Of a stretch of DNA of 52,682 nucleotides, positions 1 to 7,420 are shown piece by piece (position 1 is the stretch's first letter; each line of letters begins with the position of its first letter). A program made the position numbers and the translations under genes. The stretch comes from Candidatus Roizmanbacteria bacterium RIFCSPHIGHO2_02_FULL_37_13b (GTDB lineage Bacteria; Patescibacteriota; Microgenomatia; UBA1406; HO2-37-13b): positions 1 to 52,682 of the forward strand of contig MFZK01000017.1 in the NCBI GenBank assembly GCA_001789395.1, in the 5' to 3' direction. The notes below the pieces were generated by a model, which did no database searches, was not told the DNA's origin, and saw only the letters and a list, made by a program, of their open reading frames with translations.

Positions 1-1118
1 CGATTCGCTGCGGCCGTTATCTCAGGCCACCAGTAGGCTACAGAGTCTGGAAGCCAGGCCACTCCACTGTTGTTCGGGATCCCCCGGAAGGGAACCCGAC
101 TTATCAACTCCAGCTTGAAGTTCTGGGCGAAGATAACGATGTCTGTACCTGTCTCCATCGCCCAGATCGATACAGCGCAGAAGACAGCGGGGATGGCCGC
201 TGAGAGGAACACACTCAGCGCCCACTTGAACGCACCCCACCACCTTCGACGCCTCACTCTTGCATGGACCTGTCGTAGTAGACGTAGCGCTGTGATGACC
301 AGCTTTACGCTTACTTCAACCACCGTCTTCGCTGCCTCAACCACGAGACCGAAGTTGAAGATCGCGACGACGATTATCACGATCAGAGCCACGATGATGA
401 AGATCTCGAGCCAGTGTTGACCAGAACCAACCCAGCTTACCACTTGCCGCGACATGTTCGTAGCTTGGAGCGTAAAAGGATTGTACTCCTTATCCTCTGT
501 CCACTCTTCACTAGTCTCACAGCACAAGCAGTACGTTAGCTTACTTGTGTCGAAGTAGTTTTCGGGTTCTACTGACACACCATCTTTCATAATGACGAAA
601 TGGACGTGAGTCCACGCCGTCATCCCCGTAAGAGACACACGACCGATGACTGTGTTCTGATCTACCCTATCCCCTACTTGAGCCAGGGGACGACCATCCG
701 CCTTAGGGTACCGGATGATGTTGTTACCGACGATGGTGATCGGCGGAAGGTAGTCGGGTCGAGTTTCGTCCAGAAGATGTCCGTAGATGGTAACGATTCC
801 GTTACCATTGTTTACCCATACTTGACATCCTCTGTTTCCTGCGTTTTTGCAGTCAGATACGTCTACTACTCCGGATGCCATCGCCCTCACAGGTGCCCGA
901 TAAACAGCAGACAGATCGACTGCATACTCACCACCCCGACCGTGGTGATCTGCAGAGTTTGAACTTTCAATTCCCGATGCAACAGGAAGAAACCAACGAC
1001 CGTCTTTTGAAATCAGACGACCCTTGCTGAATCCTCCCTGCGCATATGAAGTTGTTGTGATGAAAAGGCACAGCCCGATGAGGAGCAGTGCCACGACACA
1101 GCGCCGCACTGTCTTCAT
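1..1118 (-). CDS. Secreted/membrane M23 (LytM-type) metallopeptidase, 3' end cut by window
   Basis: The frame stays open from an ATG at 1118 to the window edge (about 372 codons, no stop). An AAAGGAG ribosome site lies 6-7 nt upstream. Residues 1-26 form a signal peptide ending in SYA. The M23 zinc-peptidase pattern follows: H59 and D68, YGHL at 112-115 and HVH at 171-173, so the catalytic ligands look intact. These enzymes cut peptidoglycan cross-bridges or stem peptides outside the membrane. A membrane segment follows at about 239-257, then a basic stretch and a second hydrophobic segment near 287-310, so the protein continues as a membrane protein, which is unusual for a plain LytM enzyme. 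Base composition is far richer in G+C than the rest of the window, suggesting transfer or an assembly join. The family call is firm; the biological role is unknown. Confidence 0.85.
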   Translation of the reverse strand, partial: MKTVRRCVVALLLIGLCLFITTTSYAQGGFSKGRLISKDGRWFLPVASGIESSNSADHHGRGGEYAVDLSAVYRAPVRAMASGVVDVSDCKNAGNRGCQVWVNNGNGIVTIYGHLLDETRPDYLPPITIVGNNIIRYPKADGRPLAQVGDRVDQNTVIGRVSLTGMTAWTHVHFVIMKDGVSVEPENYFDTSKLTYCLCCETSEEWTEDKEYNPFTLQATNMSRQVVSWVGSGQHWLEIFIIVALIVIIVVAIFNFGLVVEAAKTVVEVSVKLVITALRLLRQVHARVRRRRWWGAFKWALSVFLSAAIPAVFCAVSIWAMETGTDIVIFAQNFKLELISRVPFRGIPNNSGVAWLPDSVAYWWPEITAAAN

Positions 1119-1563
1119 CAGACTCTCCTTTCTTTCTATTTCGAATGCCGGATTATCAAAGTACCACCCCTGTTCGGGGGTAGCACAAAACTCACCCCCG
1201 GTAAGAGCTTAGCGGAAATTATAAACTGTTATTAATTTTTTTTCAACTTATAGGATATCTTAATTTTTATATTAAGATGTTTCATTGATGTAAATGACAT
1301 TTTAATTTTAATTATGGGCTATGAAAATTTAGCTGTTTATTTTTTTGTAATAATTTGATAGAAACATATATGAGTCATAATATGGTGAAGGAAGAGTATA
1401 GATCCTGAAACAAGTTCAGGATGACAGTTTCTCATCGTTTAGGATGATAGTTTATGGAGATTGCTTCGTCGTTATACTCCTCGTAATGACAAGAAATTGT
1501 CATCCCCGACTAGATCGGGGATCTATTAGATAGATTCCCGCCTTCGCGGGAATGACCTTTATT
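1119..1563. other. Intergenic spacer with a composition break near 1210
   Basis: No gene is seen here. From 1119 to about 1210 the DNA keeps the G+C-rich character of the M23 gene and includes a short C-rich/G-rich hairpin around 1163-1185. From about 1210 it becomes strongly AT-rich like the rest of the window. The last ~160 bases hold the REP-like hairpins listed separately. Confidence 0.7.
1402..1555. repeat. Cluster of REP-like hairpins with ATGAC tails
   Basis: Three perfect 8-bp stems are visible: ATCCTGAA/TTCAGGAT (1402-1422), ATCCCCGA/TCGGGGAT (1502-1522) and ATTCCCGC/GCGGGAAT (1534-1553). The first and third run into ATGAC, and the middle one is preceded by GTCAT, i.e. it is inverted. 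A fourth, non-palindromic piece (1458-1490, starting GAGATTGCTTCG) also ends in ATGAC. Repeats of this style are common interspersed elements in many bacteria. Confidence 0.75.
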
Positions 1564-2772
1564 ATGAAAAATAAAGAAAAAATACGATTAATAATTTTTT
1601 CATCTATTTATTTTTTGACAATCGCTATATTACTATCGACAAATTATTATTTCTTTAAATCATCCAATACATCGATAAAACAAATAAACACTTTATCTGC
1701 AAAAGAAATTGTTTTAAAAAAAGATTTAAATCATCTAACTACCAAATTTAGTGAAACTGAAAAAGCATTGATTGATCTGCAAAATCAAGACCAGCTGAAA
1801 ATTAACCAAAATCTTACGGAAGAAATTAAGAATATCAATACTACATATAATAGTAGTGTCAAGACTTATGAAAATTTGCTTGATCTTAAAAGCATTTCAA
1901 AAAAGACTGAAAACTTCGACAAAACCTTTGCTGAGATTTTATCTCTTCTCTCTGAAAAAAATTACATTAGTGCATCGGCTTTACTTGCTCAATTGGATAA
2001 AGACATAAAAACAGAATCAGATAAAATCTCGTCTTCATTTGTGATTCCGCAAAATGTGAAGGCAGTTGATGCTGCACCCGGTTCAGGATACAGTCAGCAA
2101 AAAGTGACAACTGACGTCGGCGATTTTTTAGTCGACGTCTTAGCAGCTGACCTAAATTCAACACGAGTCATGGTCGATACTGCATCAGATTCCACATGCG
2201 GAAATGACTGCCCGGTCCTTTCCCTATCCACCTTTATATCCCGTTCCGGTGGATTTGCAGGAATTAACGGTCCATATTTTTGTCCTGCCAGTTATCCAGC
2301 ATGCAGTGGCAAAAAAAATTCTTTTGATACTCTGTTAATGAACAAAAACAAAGTCTATTTTAATTCCGATAATAATATTTACTCAAATGTACCTGCAGTA
2401 ATCTTTACCGGAAATTCGGCCCGATTTGTCGGAGCTTCCTCCCAATGGGGCCGCGATACCGGTGTCGATGCTGTGATAGCATCACAACCAATGTTACTAT
2501 CAGGTGGGAATGTGACTTTTTCCGGTGATTCGGAAAGCAAAAGAGCTTCAAAAGGAAATAGAAGTTTCATCGGTAATAAAGGCAATACCGTTTATATTGG
2601 CGTCGTTCATAATGCTTCAGTTTATGACGTCGCTCAAGTTCTCAAAAAAATGGGATTGGAAAATGCTTTAAATTTAGACAGTGGTGGATCAACAGCTTTT
2701 TATACCAATGGTCATTTTGTCGCCGGACCGGGTCGCGATCTACCATTTGGCATCGTATTAGTCCACAAATAG
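1564..2772 (+). CDS. Phosphodiester glycosidase-like (NAGPA/DUF2233) exoprotein
   Basis: A 402-residue protein with a short cytoplasmic N-terminus, one membrane segment (about residues 8-28), a coiled-coil-like Lys/Glu/Asn-rich stalk to about 165, and a C-terminal NAGPA domain. Domain hallmarks are GINGPYF, the IASQPMLL stretch, the GNRSFIG stretch, LDSGGST near the end and a terminal PFGIVLV. Relatives cleave sugar phosphodiesters or are linked to exopolysaccharide and cell-wall sugar metabolism; the substrate cannot be read here. An in-frame ATG at 1552 lies inside the GCGGGAAT arm of a REP-like hairpin, so the ATG at 1564 is the better start. There is no clear ribosome site. The protein is probably anchored with its enzyme domain outside the cell. 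Confidence 0.8.
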   Translation: MKNKEKIRLIIFSSIYFLTIAILLSTNYYFFKSSNTSIKQINTLSAKEIVLKKDLNHLTTKFSETEKALIDLQNQDQLKINQNLTEEIKNINTTYNSSVKTYENLLDLKSISKKTENFDKTFAEILSLLSEKNYISASALLAQLDKDIKTESDKISSSFVIPQNVKAVDAAPGSGYSQQKVTTDVGDFLVDVLAADLNSTRVMVDTASDSTCGNDCPVLSLSTFISRSGGFAGINGPYFCPASYPACSGKKNSFDTLLMNKNKVYFNSDNNIYSNVPAVIFTGNSARFVGASSQWGRDTGVDAVIASQPMLLSGGNVTFSGDSESKRASKGNRSFIGNKGNTVYIGVVHNASVYDVAQVLKKMGLENALNLDSGGSTAFYTNGHFVAGPGRDLPFGIVLVHK

Positions 2773-2777
2773 CCCCC

Positions 2778-2794
2778 CGTAACCTTCAAGGTTA
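2778..2794. repeat. Left REP palindrome flanking the RAYT gene
   Basis: CGT followed by TAACCTT-C-AAGGTTA (7-bp arms) sits 5 nt after the preceding stop codon. The 16-mer CGTAACCTTCAAGGTT recurs in opposite orientation at 3585-3600. Confidence 0.8.
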
Positions 2795-2823
2795 AGAATC
2801 TTGTCAAAATAGGCTAATCCTGT

Positions 2824-3501
2824 TTATTTCCACCTGGATGCATGCTTTACCGTTTCTAAAGTCCTTTGATAATCCGCATGATTTTCAACGAAATCGCGAT
2901 AACTTTCTCTTTTATTATTAAATAGAGACATTACAGGATTAATATTGCATAATCTTTTTTCGCCAGCTATATATTCACGATAGGATGTCCAAGGATACTT
3001 ATTCAACGCAGATATATTATTTACTAACTTTGATGTATAAGGATTTAAATGAATATACCGTGATACGTGTTTTAGTTCTTCGTCATTATCAATCTGCTCT
3101 GATTTAAATTTAGTTAAAAAAATAGGTCCGAGTCCATCAGTTTCCAAATTAACATGTCGTGTAAACGAATTCATTACGAGACTGATGAAATGTGAAAGTC
3201 CCGAATCAATATTTTGCTTTAAAAGAAAATGATAATGCGTTGGCATTAAACAATAACTAAGTAACTCAACTCTAAAAAATTTCGCATCGCCAAGCTGAAT
3301 AATAATTCGATTACGATCAGATTCAGGTAAATCTAGAAAACGAGAAAAACTTAGACGAGCTTTCATTGATCGATAGTAGTGAATTATTTTAATAAAAAGA
3401 TGACAATTATGTATATCTAGGAATATCTTGTTCGAATGAATTGTTTTATTAAACACATGATAGATTCCATCGGTATATATTTTCTTTCTTCTTCCTGCCA
3501 T
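2824..3501 (-). CDS. REP-associated tyrosine transposase (Y1_Tnp/RAYT, IS200-like)
   Basis: A 225-residue HUH-type single-strand transposase. It opens with AGRRKKIY...GIYHVFNK, carries the histidine motif in MPTHYHFLLKQ, and has the likely catalytic tyrosine in SRYIHLNP; the C-terminal basic region follows. Members nick and join single-stranded DNA at hairpins, using a 5'-phosphotyrosine intermediate. A GTG at 3516 would add five residues (MENLD). I prefer the ATG at 3501 because RAYT proteins usually begin close to the M-A/G-R-x-x motif. Catalytic residues appear intact, so it may still be active. The gene is alone, with 100 nt or less to the flanking palindromes. Confidence 0.88.
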   Translation of the reverse strand: MAGRRKKIYTDGIYHVFNKTIHSNKIFLDIHNCHLFIKIIHYYRSMKARLSFSRFLDLPESDRNRIIIQLGDAKFFRVELLSYCLMPTHYHFLLKQNIDSGLSHFISLVMNSFTRHVNLETDGLGPIFLTKFKSEQIDNDEELKHVSRYIHLNPYTSKLVNNISALNKYPWTSYREYIAGEKRLCNINPVMSLFNNKRESYRDFVENHADYQRTLETVKHASRWK

Positions 3502-3584
3502 ATCTAAATTTTCCACAAAGTTACACTAAAGTCAAGATGAATATAAATAAATACAACGATTTAGTTTGTAATAACGCCAATTTC

Positions 3585-3600
3585 AACCTTGAAGGTTACG
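3585..3600. repeat. Right REP palindrome flanking the RAYT gene
   Basis: AACCTT-G-AAGGTT followed by ACG, the reverse complement of the left copy at 2778-2793 (identical 16-mer on the opposite strand). Confidence 0.8.
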
Positions 3601-3642
3601 TAAATTATTATAGAGCCAAAAACAGGATTGTAATAAATTCAT

Positions 3643-3670
3643 TTGACAAAGTTTTTTTATTTTGTAGAAT
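3643..3670 (+). promoter_or_regulatory. Promoter P1 upstream of the first repeat protein
   Basis: A perfect -35 TTGACA (3643-3648), 16-nt spacer and -10 TAGAAT (3665-3670). The predicted start of transcription is near 3677, giving a leader of about 210 nt. Confidence 0.6.
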
Positions 3671-3677
3671 CTTTTTT

Positions 3678-3704
3678 GAACTATTATTGTGACACTAATA
3701 GTTC
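3678..3704. promoter_or_regulatory. Perfect inverted repeat at the P1 transcription start
   Basis: GAACTATTA (3678-3686), 9-nt spacer, TAATAGTTC (3696-3704). It begins where transcription from P1 should start, so it could be an operator for a dimeric repressor or a 5'-end mRNA hairpin. Which one is unknown. Confidence 0.5.
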
Positions 3705-3797
3705 ATAGTGAAATATGTTGATACATTACGATAACATAAATATCAAATTAGATAGATTTAGAATATGATAGCACCAGAAAGTTATAAAGATACTATC

Positions 3798-3827
3798 TTG
3801 ACAGGAAAAAAGCCTTATGTATACAAT
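3798..3827 (+). promoter_or_regulatory. Promoter P2, proximal to the first repeat protein
   Basis: TTGACA (3798-3803) with TATACA at 3820-3825 (16-nt spacer) or TACAAT at 3822-3827 (18-nt spacer). It would give a leader of about 55-60 nt. Confidence 0.6.
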
Positions 3828-3853
3828 CACAACAGACGTTAAAAATGGATCGA

Positions 3854-3881
3854 TTATCCTTTATATTAAGCGCAAGGATAA
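3854..3881 (+). promoter_or_regulatory. 5'UTR hairpin covering a possible ribosome site
   Basis: TTATCCTT (3854-3861) and AAGGATAA (3874-3881) are perfect complements around a 12-nt loop. The AAGGA in the right arm is the only Shine-Dalgarno-like sequence before the ATG at 3891, although its 12-nt spacing is long. Both promoters would include the hairpin. Confidence 0.45.
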
Positions 3882-3890
3882 AATAAGCAG

Positions 3891-5849
3891 ATGAAAAATA
3901 AACAACTTCTAGCTAAACTTATTTCAATTTTTTTGAGTTTCAATTTAATTTCCTTCAATGCATTACCGACTTTAATCTTCGCCGCTGATATGCCAAATAG
4001 CGACACCTTAAAACAACAAATCATCGATAAAGCGTCTACTAAAACAGATACTATAAATGCTGATACATCAAAAGCGACGGGTGCAGTCCCTACTCAACCA
4101 CCAGCAACAAACAGCAATACTACAAATACTGGTGATAATGTCAATAACACCACATCAACTAACAATGATCAAACCACTCAAGTGAATAACACCACTGATA
4201 CAACTGTTAATCAAGATATAAATGCAGAAGCTAACACCGGTGATAATACCACTGATGGAAATATTTCGATCTATGGAACTGGAGCTGGCGTAATCGATTC
4301 AGGAGATGCGACTATTAATGCAACGGGAGTTGTCAAAGCCGGAAACAACGAGACAACTATAATTGGTTCCGGAAATGGCGGTTCAGCCGGCAGTAATGTC
4401 GTAAATACCGGAAATAGTCTAACCACGTCAACTAACGCGAATAACTCAACAACAACGATGGTTAATAGTGGAAATACTACAGTAATTAATCAAAATTCCA
4501 ACCTTTATGCCAACACTGGTGGAAACAGATCTAGAGGGAATATCGCCATCGGTGGTGGACCAGCTGGTGCCGTCTATACCGGAAATGCTACAGTTAATAG
4601 TAATTTCTTAGTGACTGCTAATGGCAATGTCACGCTTATTGGCGGAACAGGCGGAAATGGACCAGGAAACGGTGCATCAATAATTCTTGCCAATTCAGGC
4701 AATCGTGGATATTTTTTCACCAGAGCAAATACTACTCACTTTATCTTAGTGAACAATAGTAATCGCGCTCTCGTATCTCAAACCTGTGGATATCCTGTTG
4801 CTCCCACCACCAATATGGTCGATGCATCATCATGCGCAGCGATTACGGGAGGAAATAATTCTTCGGCCAATATCGCCTTCGGAGGCGACGCTGGAAGAAT
4901 CACTACCGGAAACGCTACCGTGAACGTCACCATGGTCGCTGATGTCAACAACAATTCAACAACTATAAATGGTGCTGGTTCAGGTAGTAGTGCGAATTCC
5001 GACGTCCTTAACACGGGAAATGATGTAAATATAGATACTACATCTAATAATACATCCAATACCACTGTCAATAATCGTAATTCTGCAACAATTAATCAAA
5101 GAGTCAATGCAAAAGCGATTACCGGTAAAAATATCGCCAATGGAAATATTTCATTTGGCGGTTGTGCAGGATGTATCACAACAGGTGATGCCACTGTCAA
5201 TGTCACCCTTGTTGCAGATGTAAACAATAACAAAACCTTAATTGACAATGGTAGTCTAAATGGTAACGTTGGTGGTTCAAATTCACAAGTCGTCAATACA
5301 GGAGATGATGTAAAAATATCAACTGAAACCAATAACAATACTCAAATTACATCAAACAGCACTAATTTCTTAGATCTTGCCCAAAATGTATTTGGACGTG
5401 TCATAACAGGTTTTGTCAAAGCAATTGGAAATATAGGCAGAAGCGCCGGAATAATTGTCACTGGTGATGCAGAACTAAATGTTAATCAAAAAGTCACCGG
5501 TAATAATAATGAAACAGTCATAATCGATCCTGTTCAAATTGGTGGTGCAGAAACCGCAAACCCAACGCCAACTCCTCAACAAGAAGTTGCGCGTGGTGGT
5601 ACAACGGATCCTGTTGTCACCAATAATTCGACAACGCCATCTAATCCATCACCAAGCAATTCATCGACCAATTCTACTATCTCCTCTTCTTCAGTAGGTA
5701 GCGTATCGGATGGAGACATATTAGGAGCAGCAACAGCAATCCTGCCTGCATCAGGTCCGGAACTATTACTTTGGATTTTGGCAATCGCGTTGTCATCATT
5801 AATATTAGGAAATTATTTAAGAAATTATAAAGCGGAGAAATCCAGCTAA
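3891..5849 (+). CDS. Secreted surface repeat protein 1 with LPxTG-like C-terminal signal
   Basis: A 652-residue Asn/Thr/Gly-rich protein. It has a signal peptide (1 to about 31, ending LIFAA) and five degenerate repeats of about 95-105 residues starting at the (N/S)TG(D/N) motifs near 79, 172, 268, 374 and 469. Each unit goes from NTGDxV, through N-rich strands and a GNI-x-x-GG motif, to TGxATVN and ends NNxTxI. This regular glycine/asparagine pattern suggests a beta-solenoid, which is inference. A Pro/Ser/Thr linker (555-605) leads to LPASG (618-622), a hydrophobic helix and a tail with Arg and Lys: the layout of a sortase sorting signal, although LPASG differs from LPxTG at position 4. No sortase is in the window. 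It is the first of three paralogues. I know no named family; a structural or adhesive surface role is likely. Confidence 0.8.
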   Translation: MKNKQLLAKLISIFLSFNLISFNALPTLIFAADMPNSDTLKQQIIDKASTKTDTINADTSKATGAVPTQPPATNSNTTNTGDNVNNTTSTNNDQTTQVNNTTDTTVNQDINAEANTGDNTTDGNISIYGTGAGVIDSGDATINATGVVKAGNNETTIIGSGNGGSAGSNVVNTGNSLTTSTNANNSTTTMVNSGNTTVINQNSNLYANTGGNRSRGNIAIGGGPAGAVYTGNATVNSNFLVTANGNVTLIGGTGGNGPGNGASIILANSGNRGYFFTRANTTHFILVNNSNRALVSQTCGYPVAPTTNMVDASSCAAITGGNNSSANIAFGGDAGRITTGNATVNVTMVADVNNNSTTINGAGSGSSANSDVLNTGNDVNIDTTSNNTSNTTVNNRNSATINQRVNAKAITGKNIANGNISFGGCAGCITTGDATVNVTLVADVNNNKTLIDNGSLNGNVGGSNSQVVNTGDDVKISTETNNNTQITSNSTNFLDLAQNVFGRVITGFVKAIGNIGRSAGIIVTGDAELNVNQKVTGNNNETVIIDPVQIGGAETANPTPTPQQEVARGGTTDPVVTNNSTTPSNPSPSNSSTNSTISSSSVGSVSDGDILGAATAILPASGPELLLWILAIALSSLILGNYLRNYKAEKSS

Positions 5850-5884
5850 CTTAGCTGTTAGAAATTATTAAGTTCTCGAACGGA

Positions 5885-5894
5885 AAGGGGGTGA
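5885..5894 (+). promoter_or_regulatory. Strong ribosome site that fixes the start of repeat protein 2
   Basis: AAGGGGGTGA matches the full Shine-Dalgarno AAGGAGGTGA at nine of ten positions and lies 8 nt before the ATG at 5903. A GTG inside it (5891) is in frame, but it is part of the ribosome site, so 5903 is the better start. Confidence 0.8.
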
Positions 5895-5902
5895 AATATA
5901 AA

Positions 5903-7159
5903 ATGAGAAAAACAATTGCATCTTTAAGCTGCGCAGCGATTCTTTTATCAAACGCAGCAGGTGTTTTCGGTCAGACATATACTGATATCACCAATAGTGG
6001 ATCAGGTCTGGATGTAAAAAACACAACCAATACAACTACTGTTGTTACTATTGATCAAACCAATAGTGCCTTTGTCAAACAAGATTCAACCAATGTCGTA
6101 AAGACAGGTGATGTTGAAGTAAAAGGCAATATTGCAACTGGAACTGGATGTGGTACCTGTACCTTAGGTACAATAGGTGTCACAACCGGAGCCGGAACTG
6201 CAACGACAGTCCAAGAAGTTGATGTAAATAATAATACCGCCGCCGCAGAAGTAACAGGTGGCAGCGCTACATCTGTTCTTGGTTTAGTCAACACTGGAAA
6301 AGACGTCACTATTGATACTAGTGCCAATTCAACGACTGTTCTTACTGAACAACAAGCTAATAAAGCTTTTGTGTCTCAAAGTAGCATGAATCTTGTCGAT
6401 ACAGGAGGCGTCGTTGCCAGTAACAATATCGGCAATGTCGATGTAACCACTGGTCCAGGTACAGCAGTAACTGTACAAAAAATCAAGGCTAATGAAAATA
6501 CAGCTTTGGCAGTAGTTAAACCAGCCCCCACAACAGTTCTTCCACCTATGTGTGGATTAAATCCATGTGGTGCTGGCTTAGTCGGTGCTAATGGTGCTTA
6601 CACCATGATAACCAATACTGGTAATAAACTTATTGTCGACAATCACACAAACAATACCACCGTTTTAGGATTATTGCAAAGTAATTTGCTTTACTCCTCT
6701 CAAAAGGCTGGTAATTACGTCACAACAGGTGATGTCGTTGCTAAGAAAAATATTGGTGGTGTAGACATAACCACTGGTGCTGGTGTTGGATCAACCTTGA
6801 TGGAACTGGTTGCCAACAAAAACACTGCAGCCGCTTCAATCGGTTCAGATGAAATGCCTTTAGGAGGATCATTACTTCAACTTGTCAATACAGGTGTGAA
6901 TGCTAATGTTGATGCGAGCGCTAACGACACAACTGTTGTCGGTGGCAAACAAAACAACCTTTCATTCATATTTGAAAAGACCTGTAATTATGTCCAAACT
7001 GGTTTAGTTGGAGTTTTGAAGAATGTCGGCATGGTATCGACCCTTACTGGAGTAGGAGCTAGTGGAGTCGGTCAATCAACCACAGCTAATACCAATACGT
7101 TCTTGGTAACAAGTTCACCATTGGGATTACTTGGTTTATTGCTCGCTCTTACGCTTTAA
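5903..7159 (+). CDS. Secreted surface repeat protein 2
   Basis: A 418-residue paralogue of its neighbours, 53 nt downstream of repeat protein 1 with no terminator between, so probably co-transcribed. It has a signal peptide (about 1-23, ending VFG-Q) and four units of roughly 95-105 residues starting at ITNSGSGL (about 29), LVNTGKDV (127), ITNTGNKL (235) and LVNTGVNA (327). Each unit contains TGxVxxxxNIG and VTTGxGxxxTxxxxxxNxNTA signatures. It ends in a short hydrophobic run (LGLLGLLLALTL) without the basic tail of a transmembrane anchor, so the mode of attachment is unclear. Its strong ribosome site contrasts with the weak leader of repeat protein 1 and suggests higher expression. No enzymatic motif is seen; a structural role is inferred. 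Confidence 0.8.
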   Translation: MRKTIASLSCAAILLSNAAGVFGQTYTDITNSGSGLDVKNTTNTTTVVTIDQTNSAFVKQDSTNVVKTGDVEVKGNIATGTGCGTCTLGTIGVTTGAGTATTVQEVDVNNNTAAAEVTGGSATSVLGLVNTGKDVTIDTSANSTTVLTEQQANKAFVSQSSMNLVDTGGVVASNNIGNVDVTTGPGTAVTVQKIKANENTALAVVKPAPTTVLPPMCGLNPCGAGLVGANGAYTMITNTGNKLIVDNHTNNTTVLGLLQSNLLYSSQKAGNYVTTGDVVAKKNIGGVDITTGAGVGSTLMELVANKNTAAASIGSDEMPLGGSLLQLVNTGVNANVDASANDTTVVGGKQNNLSFIFEKTCNYVQTGLVGVLKNVGMVSTLTGVGASGVGQSTTANTNTFLVTSSPLGLLGLLLALTL

Positions 7160-7178
7160 TCTGATTTTTTGTGATCAT

Positions 7179-7198
7179 TTTTTTTAGATCTAAAAAAA
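7179..7198. other. Perfect AT palindrome after repeat protein 2
   Basis: Seven T, AGATCT, seven A: a 20-bp perfect palindrome 20 nt after the stop codon. It may be a weak terminator hairpin preceding the strong one downstream. Confidence 0.4.
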
Positions 7199-7223
7199 GA
7201 TTAAAGATAAGAGAAACAAAATA

Positions 7224-7256
7224 CCCGCCACGTCAAACGTGGCGGGATTTTGTTTT
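7224..7256. terminator. Rho-independent terminator
   Basis: CCCGCCACG (7224-7232), TCAAA loop, CGTGGCGGG (7238-7246), then ATTTTGTTTT. The flanking ACAAAAT/ATTTTGT extends the pairing, so it should work on both strands. It closes the transcript of the first two repeat proteins. Confidence 0.9.
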
Positions 7257-7364
7257 AGAGCAGATTTCGCTTTAGCTTGTTGCAGTATGATGACCTTAAA
7301 TACAGTTTAAGCTTTAAAGACGTTCATATATCTATATTGATACCCTTTTTTACTCTTTTATAGG

Positions 7365-7393
7365 TTGCATTTAAAATTTATATAATTTATAAT
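7365..7393 (+). promoter_or_regulatory. Promoter of repeat protein 3
   Basis: TTGCAT (7365-7370), 17-nt spacer, perfect TATAAT (7388-7393). Transcription should start near 7400, about 20 nt before the ATG. The short leader holds a GCCAA/TTGGC hairpin (7397-7411) and no obvious ribosome site. Confidence 0.7.
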
Positions 7394-7420
7394 ATCGCCA
7401 AGTTCTTTGGCTCTTAACAC

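Larger units (their letters stand above)
2778..3600. mobile_element. REP-RAYT unit: tyrosine transposase gene between inverted REP palindromes
   Basis: A single transposase gene is bracketed by the same 16-bp sequence in inverted orientation, each copy being a hairpin with a CGT foot. RAYT proteins are domesticated IS200/IS605-like single-strand transposases known to associate with flanking REP hairpins. No target duplication or intact IS ends beyond the palindromes are visible. Confidence 0.7.
3517..3890. other. Regulatory spacer before the surface-protein cluster
   Basis: This stretch of more than 300 bases has no gene. It holds the right REP palindrome, two good sigma-70-like promoters pointing right, an inverted repeat beside the first, and a hairpin that includes a potential ribosome site; each is listed separately. 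Confidence 0.6.

Noticed and set aside
70-1212. Plus-strand open frames at 70-420, 600-962 and 1024-1212
   Set aside because: They are antisense to the continuous M23 peptidase frame on the minus strand, which has a signal peptide, ribosome site and all zinc ligands.
1552-1563. ATG at 1552 as start of the glycosidase gene
   Set aside because: It lies in the right arm of a REP-like hairpin; the in-frame ATG at 1564 is free of the repeat.
4778-5338. Minus-strand frames inside the repeat-protein genes (also at 6055-6327, 7480-7755, 8770-8976)
   Set aside because: They mirror the Asn/Thr-rich repeats of the plus-strand genes and have no ribosome sites or family features.
5891-5902. GTG at 5891 as start of repeat protein 2
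   Set aside because: The GTG is part of a near-perfect Shine-Dalgarno sequence (AAGGGGGTGA) properly spaced for the ATG at 5903.
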